A DNA stretch of 7,723 nucleotides, from NCBI GenBank assembly GCA_904501845.1, contig CAJGCH010000139.1, positions 1 to 7,723 on the forward strand, in the 5' to 3' direction. Made by a program: the position numbers and the translations under genes. Under the pieces are notes generated by a model. It was given only the letters and a program-made list of their open reading frames with translations, made no database searches and had not been told where the DNA came from. Origin of the DNA: an uncultured Bacillaceae bacterium (GTDB lineage Bacteria; Bacillota; Bacilli; Bacillales; Pradoshiaceae). Positions 5,263-7,723 of the stretch are shown one piece after another; position 1 is the first letter of the stretch; each line of letters opens with the position of its first letter.

Positions 5263-7074
5263 TTAAATATTCAAGAGCTGCTCCAGCTCTGTTAATTTTT
5301 CTTCAAATACCTTGCAAGCTGCCTTTATAGGTTCAGGTGAAGTCATGTCTACTCCTGCCTTTTTCAGCACTTCAATCGGGAAGTCGCTGGATCCTGCTTC
5401 AAGGAAGCCAAGATAACGATCTACAGCCGGCTGACCTTCTTCAAGAATCTGGCTGCTCAAGGCCGCCGCTGCACTGAAGCCTGTTGCATATTGATAGACA
5501 TAGTAATTGTAATAGAAGTGCGGAATCCGCGACCACTCCAAGCCAATTTCCTCATCAATGACGATATCATCCCCAAAATACTTCTTATTAAGGTCATAAT
5601 AGGTTTGCGTGAAACTTTCTGCAGTTAATGCAACACCTTCCTGAGCCATCTTATGAATCAAATGCTCGAATTCAGCAAACATCGTCTGACGGAAGACTGT
5701 TCCTCTGAATCCTTCTAGATAATGATTCAATAAATATATTCTCTTCTGCTCATCATCAATTTCCTTTAATAAATAATCATTCAGCAAGGCTTCATTCGTC
5801 GTTGAAGCAACCTCAGCGACAAAAATAGAATAATCACCATATTGGTATGGCTGGTTTTTTCTAGTGTAATAGCTGTGTACAGAGTGGCCAAATTCATGTG
5901 CAAGCGTGAAGAGGTTATTCACATTATCCTGCCAGTTCATCAAGATATATGGGTTCGTTCCATAGGCTCCAGACGAATAAGCCCCGCTCCGCTTGCCGCG
6001 ATTCTCATGTACGTCCACCCAGCGGTTATCAAAGCCTTCATTCAGCACAGACACATAATCTTCTCCCAACGGAGCCAAGCCTTTTAGGACATAATTCTTC
6101 GCGTCTTCATATGGAATCTCCATTTTGACGTCCTTAACAAGCGGTGTGTACAAATCGTACATATGAAGCTCATCTACGCCCAATATTTTCTTTCTGAGAC
6201 GGACATAGCGGTGCAATAAGTGAAGATTGTCGTGAATGGCACCCACTAAGTTCTCATAGACGCTTTCCGGTATATTATTTGTAGAAAGGGCAGCCTCCCG
6301 TGCCGAGGAGTAATTGCGCACCTTAGCGTAGAAATTATCCTTTTTAACCGTACCGGCAAGCGTGCTTGCAAATGTATTCCTGTATTGTCCATACGTCTGG
6401 TACATGGCTTCGAATGCCTCTTTACGGACACGGCGGTCAGCGCTTTCAAGGAATCGCGTGTATCTTCCATGGGTCAGTTCGACTTCCTGCCCGTTTTCAT
6501 CCTTGATAGATGGGAAGCGTAAATCAGCATTATTGAGCATGCCAAATGTATTCGAAGAAGCGCTTAATACATCAGATGCCTGTGCCAGCAGTGCTTCTTC
6601 CTCTGCAGATAAGACATGCGGTCTTTGCAAATTGATTTCCTTTAGCACTTGCCTATATAACGTAAGCTCTTCCTTCTCATCCATAAAGCGGTTAAGTTTT
6701 TCTTCCTCAATGGTAAGGATCTCAGGCACAATATAAGAAAAAATGCTAGATGCCTGTGAATATAGGTTTTTAGCCCGATCATCCATGCCTTGATAAAATG
6801 TATTTCCTGTATCTTGGTCATATCTCATATGAGAATATGTATATAGGCGCCCAAGTCGTTCTGTTATCTCATCTTGAAATTGCAAAGCATCCCATAATAC
6901 ATCAGCACTCTCGCCTAATTTGCCTCGATATTGCTCACCTTTTGGAAGTGAATCTTGGATGTTCTTGAATTCTTCCTCCCAGGCTTGATCCGTCGCAAAA
7001 ATATCTTCAAGCCTCCATGTGTCTTCCACTGGGATGTCTTTGCGCTCAGGCAATTGGTTTATGTCTGTTGCCAT
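5263..7074 (-). CDS. pepF: Oligoendopeptidase F (M3B family zinc metallopeptidase)
   Basis: Cytosolic zinc peptidase that cuts short peptides. In B. subtilis, extra PepF interferes with sporulation by cleaving signalling peptides such as PhrA. 603 residues, the usual length. The N-terminal half is the helical PepF-specific region (residues about 15–210). The catalytic M3 domain follows, with AHEFGHSVHSYY containing HEXXH (zinc ligands His393 and His397, catalytic Glu394) and the third ligand Glu421 in FVAEVASTTNEALL. The spacing matches thimet oligopeptidase within one residue. Further family markers are SGAYSSGAYGTNPYILMNW (363–381) and the HFYYNYYVYQYATGFSAA stretch (519–536). ATG at 7074 has GGAGGG 9 nt upstream; the in-frame TTG at 7095 lies before that site. 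It begins 42 bases after the coiA-like stop with no hairpin between, so the two are probably co-transcribed. Confidence 0.97.
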   Translation of the reverse strand: MATDINQLPERKDIPVEDTWRLEDIFATDQAWEEEFKNIQDSLPKGEQYRGKLGESADVLWDALQFQDEITERLGRLYTYSHMRYDQDTGNTFYQGMDDRAKNLYSQASSIFSYIVPEILTIEEEKLNRFMDEKEELTLYRQVLKEINLQRPHVLSAEEEALLAQASDVLSASSNTFGMLNNADLRFPSIKDENGQEVELTHGRYTRFLESADRRVRKEAFEAMYQTYGQYRNTFASTLAGTVKKDNFYAKVRNYSSAREAALSTNNIPESVYENLVGAIHDNLHLLHRYVRLRKKILGVDELHMYDLYTPLVKDVKMEIPYEDAKNYVLKGLAPLGEDYVSVLNEGFDNRWVDVHENRGKRSGAYSSGAYGTNPYILMNWQDNVNNLFTLAHEFGHSVHSYYTRKNQPYQYGDYSIFVAEVASTTNEALLNDYLLKEIDDEQKRIYLLNHYLEGFRGTVFRQTMFAEFEHLIHKMAQEGVALTAESFTQTYYDLNKKYFGDDIVIDEEIGLEWSRIPHFYYNYYVYQYATGFSAAAALSSQILEEGQPAVDRYLGFLEAGSSDFPIEVLKKAGVDMTSPEPIKAACKVFEEKLTELEQLLNI

Positions 7075-7116
7075 TTCATCATTCCCTCCAATCAATTACA
7101 CACCTAATTAGTTTCT

Positions 7117-7723
7117 TCATGAATCATCGTTTTCCTTTTCCAAAAATTCGGCAAGCAGATGATTGATCTCTTCCTGCCTTATCTTTTTTATAGGAAACCC
7201 TTCTTCTATTATATAGCTATTTTCACCGTTTTTAATTAAATATTCCGCTTTTTCAAGAAATCTCATAAATTCCTCGACAGGAGTAAATAAAGAGCCGGAA
7301 ACACAAGGCAAGCTTCTGGTGAGAATTTCCCTTTTACGTAGTCTATCCATAAACCGCTTGCGAATTCCAAAGGGAGTTATTTCCCCTTGCTTCTTTTGGC
7401 AATCCAATAAGTCCAGGATGACAAACCCTTGCCAATGGTGTGGCGGGACAGCAAACAAATTCGAGCTTTTAATGGGAATGCCGATAACCCTTGGCAGCAT
7501 ACCTTGAATGCCGATTGAATAAAAAGCGCGAAAAAGCGGATTGTTGACTCCTTGATAGCGCCATTCATTTCTGATTAAGCTTTCTCGCTTTCTTACCCAC
7601 TCATGGATAAATAATATGGGCCTGGCCTTCGGATAAAGAATTTGCGGAAAGGATTTCTCAGTCAAGGAAATGCTCTCCGCCTGACCGAAAAACAATGTTT
7701 TTGTAATGGGAATAAGGTTATTC
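7117..7723 (-). CDS. coiA: CoiA-like competence protein (YjbF), C-terminal part only
   Basis: CoiA is a competence-induced cytosolic protein needed for efficient transformation in streptococci, where it acts after DNA uptake; the B. subtilis homologue is yjbF. 201 C-terminal codons are visible, open to the right edge, so the start and most of the nuclease-like domain are outside. What is seen: a basic Arg/Trp-rich stretch (IHEWVRKRESLIRNEWRY), a hydrophobic part with LPRVIGIPI, AVPPHHWQGFVILDLLD, a basic FGIRKRFMDRLRKREIL, and a charged tail ending EKENDDS. These residues carry no catalytic motif I can name. Identity rests on overall resemblance to the CoiA C-terminal region and on position directly upstream of pepF, as in B. 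subtilis. A TTG at 7695 could mimic a start but has no ribosome site. Confidence 0.75.
   Translation of the reverse strand, partial: NNLIPITKTLFFGQAESISLTEKSFPQILYPKARPILFIHEWVRKRESLIRNEWRYQGVNNPLFRAFYSIGIQGMLPRVIGIPIKSSNLFAVPPHHWQGFVILDLLDCQKKQGEITPFGIRKRFMDRLRKREILTRSLPCVSGSLFTPVEEFMRFLEKAEYLIKNGENSYIIEEGFPIKKIRQEEINHLLAEFLEKENDDS

Noticed and set aside
5081..5266. Plus-strand frame beginning at a TTG, giving a 61-residue serine/cysteine-rich peptide.
   Set aside because: It overlaps the two-helix membrane frame that carries the strong ribosome site, has none of its own, and runs through the terminator.
6362..6736. Plus-strand open frame of 124 codons inside pepF.
   Set aside because: It is a serine-rich antisense shadow of a conserved peptidase with no ribosome site.
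1..7723. A new defence, mobile or biosynthetic system.
   Set aside because: Nearly every gene belongs to a conserved Bacillus housekeeping or stress block in the expected order. No transposase, integrase, toxin pair, repeat array or unusual composition was seen.

Overview
The window looks like the chromosome of a Bacillaceae species (Bacillus or a close relative). The evidence is strong AGGAGG-type ribosome sites, moderately AT-rich DNA, and a gene order matching the B. subtilis yjbF–yjbO block read in reverse: coiA, pepF, yjbH, yjbI, (yjbJ), yjbK, relQ/yjbM, nadK/yjbN, rluD-like/yjbO. It is a conserved core region. I see no tRNA, rRNA, CRISPR array, insertion sequence or phage gene.

Left part (1–2271, minus strand): a stress and cofactor operon. 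relQ (small alarmone synthetase) is followed 15 nt later by nadK (NAD kinase). After a hairpin terminator comes a RluD-family pseudouridine synthase that runs off the left edge. Middle (2556–4725, plus strand): yjbK, a CYTH-domain protein, is transcribed divergently from relQ. Next comes a terminator and a decayed stretch holding an unmistakable scrap of a lytic transglycosylase where B. subtilis has yjbJ/cwlQ. Then come yjbI (truncated haemoglobin) and yjbH (ClpXP adaptor for Spx), overlapping by 14 nt.

Right part: a 315-base intergenic stretch (4726–5040) carries a long hairpin and two Rex/Fnr-like palindromes. It precedes a 58-residue two-helix membrane protein with a strong ribosome site but apparently an ATT start codon. 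A bidirectional terminator then separates it from pepF (oligoendopeptidase F, minus strand), which lies just downstream of the 3' part of a coiA-like competence gene entering from the right edge.

Functionally the window groups stress signalling ((p)ppGpp synthesis, Spx turnover through YjbH), redox and NADP metabolism (NAD kinase, haemoglobin) and competence/peptide turnover (CoiA, PepF). By synteny, mecA and spx probably lie just beyond the right edge. I found no undescribed multi-gene system. The points most worth following up are the transglycosylase relic, the palindrome pair with the ATT-start mini-protein, and the terminator placed before the rluD-like gene.
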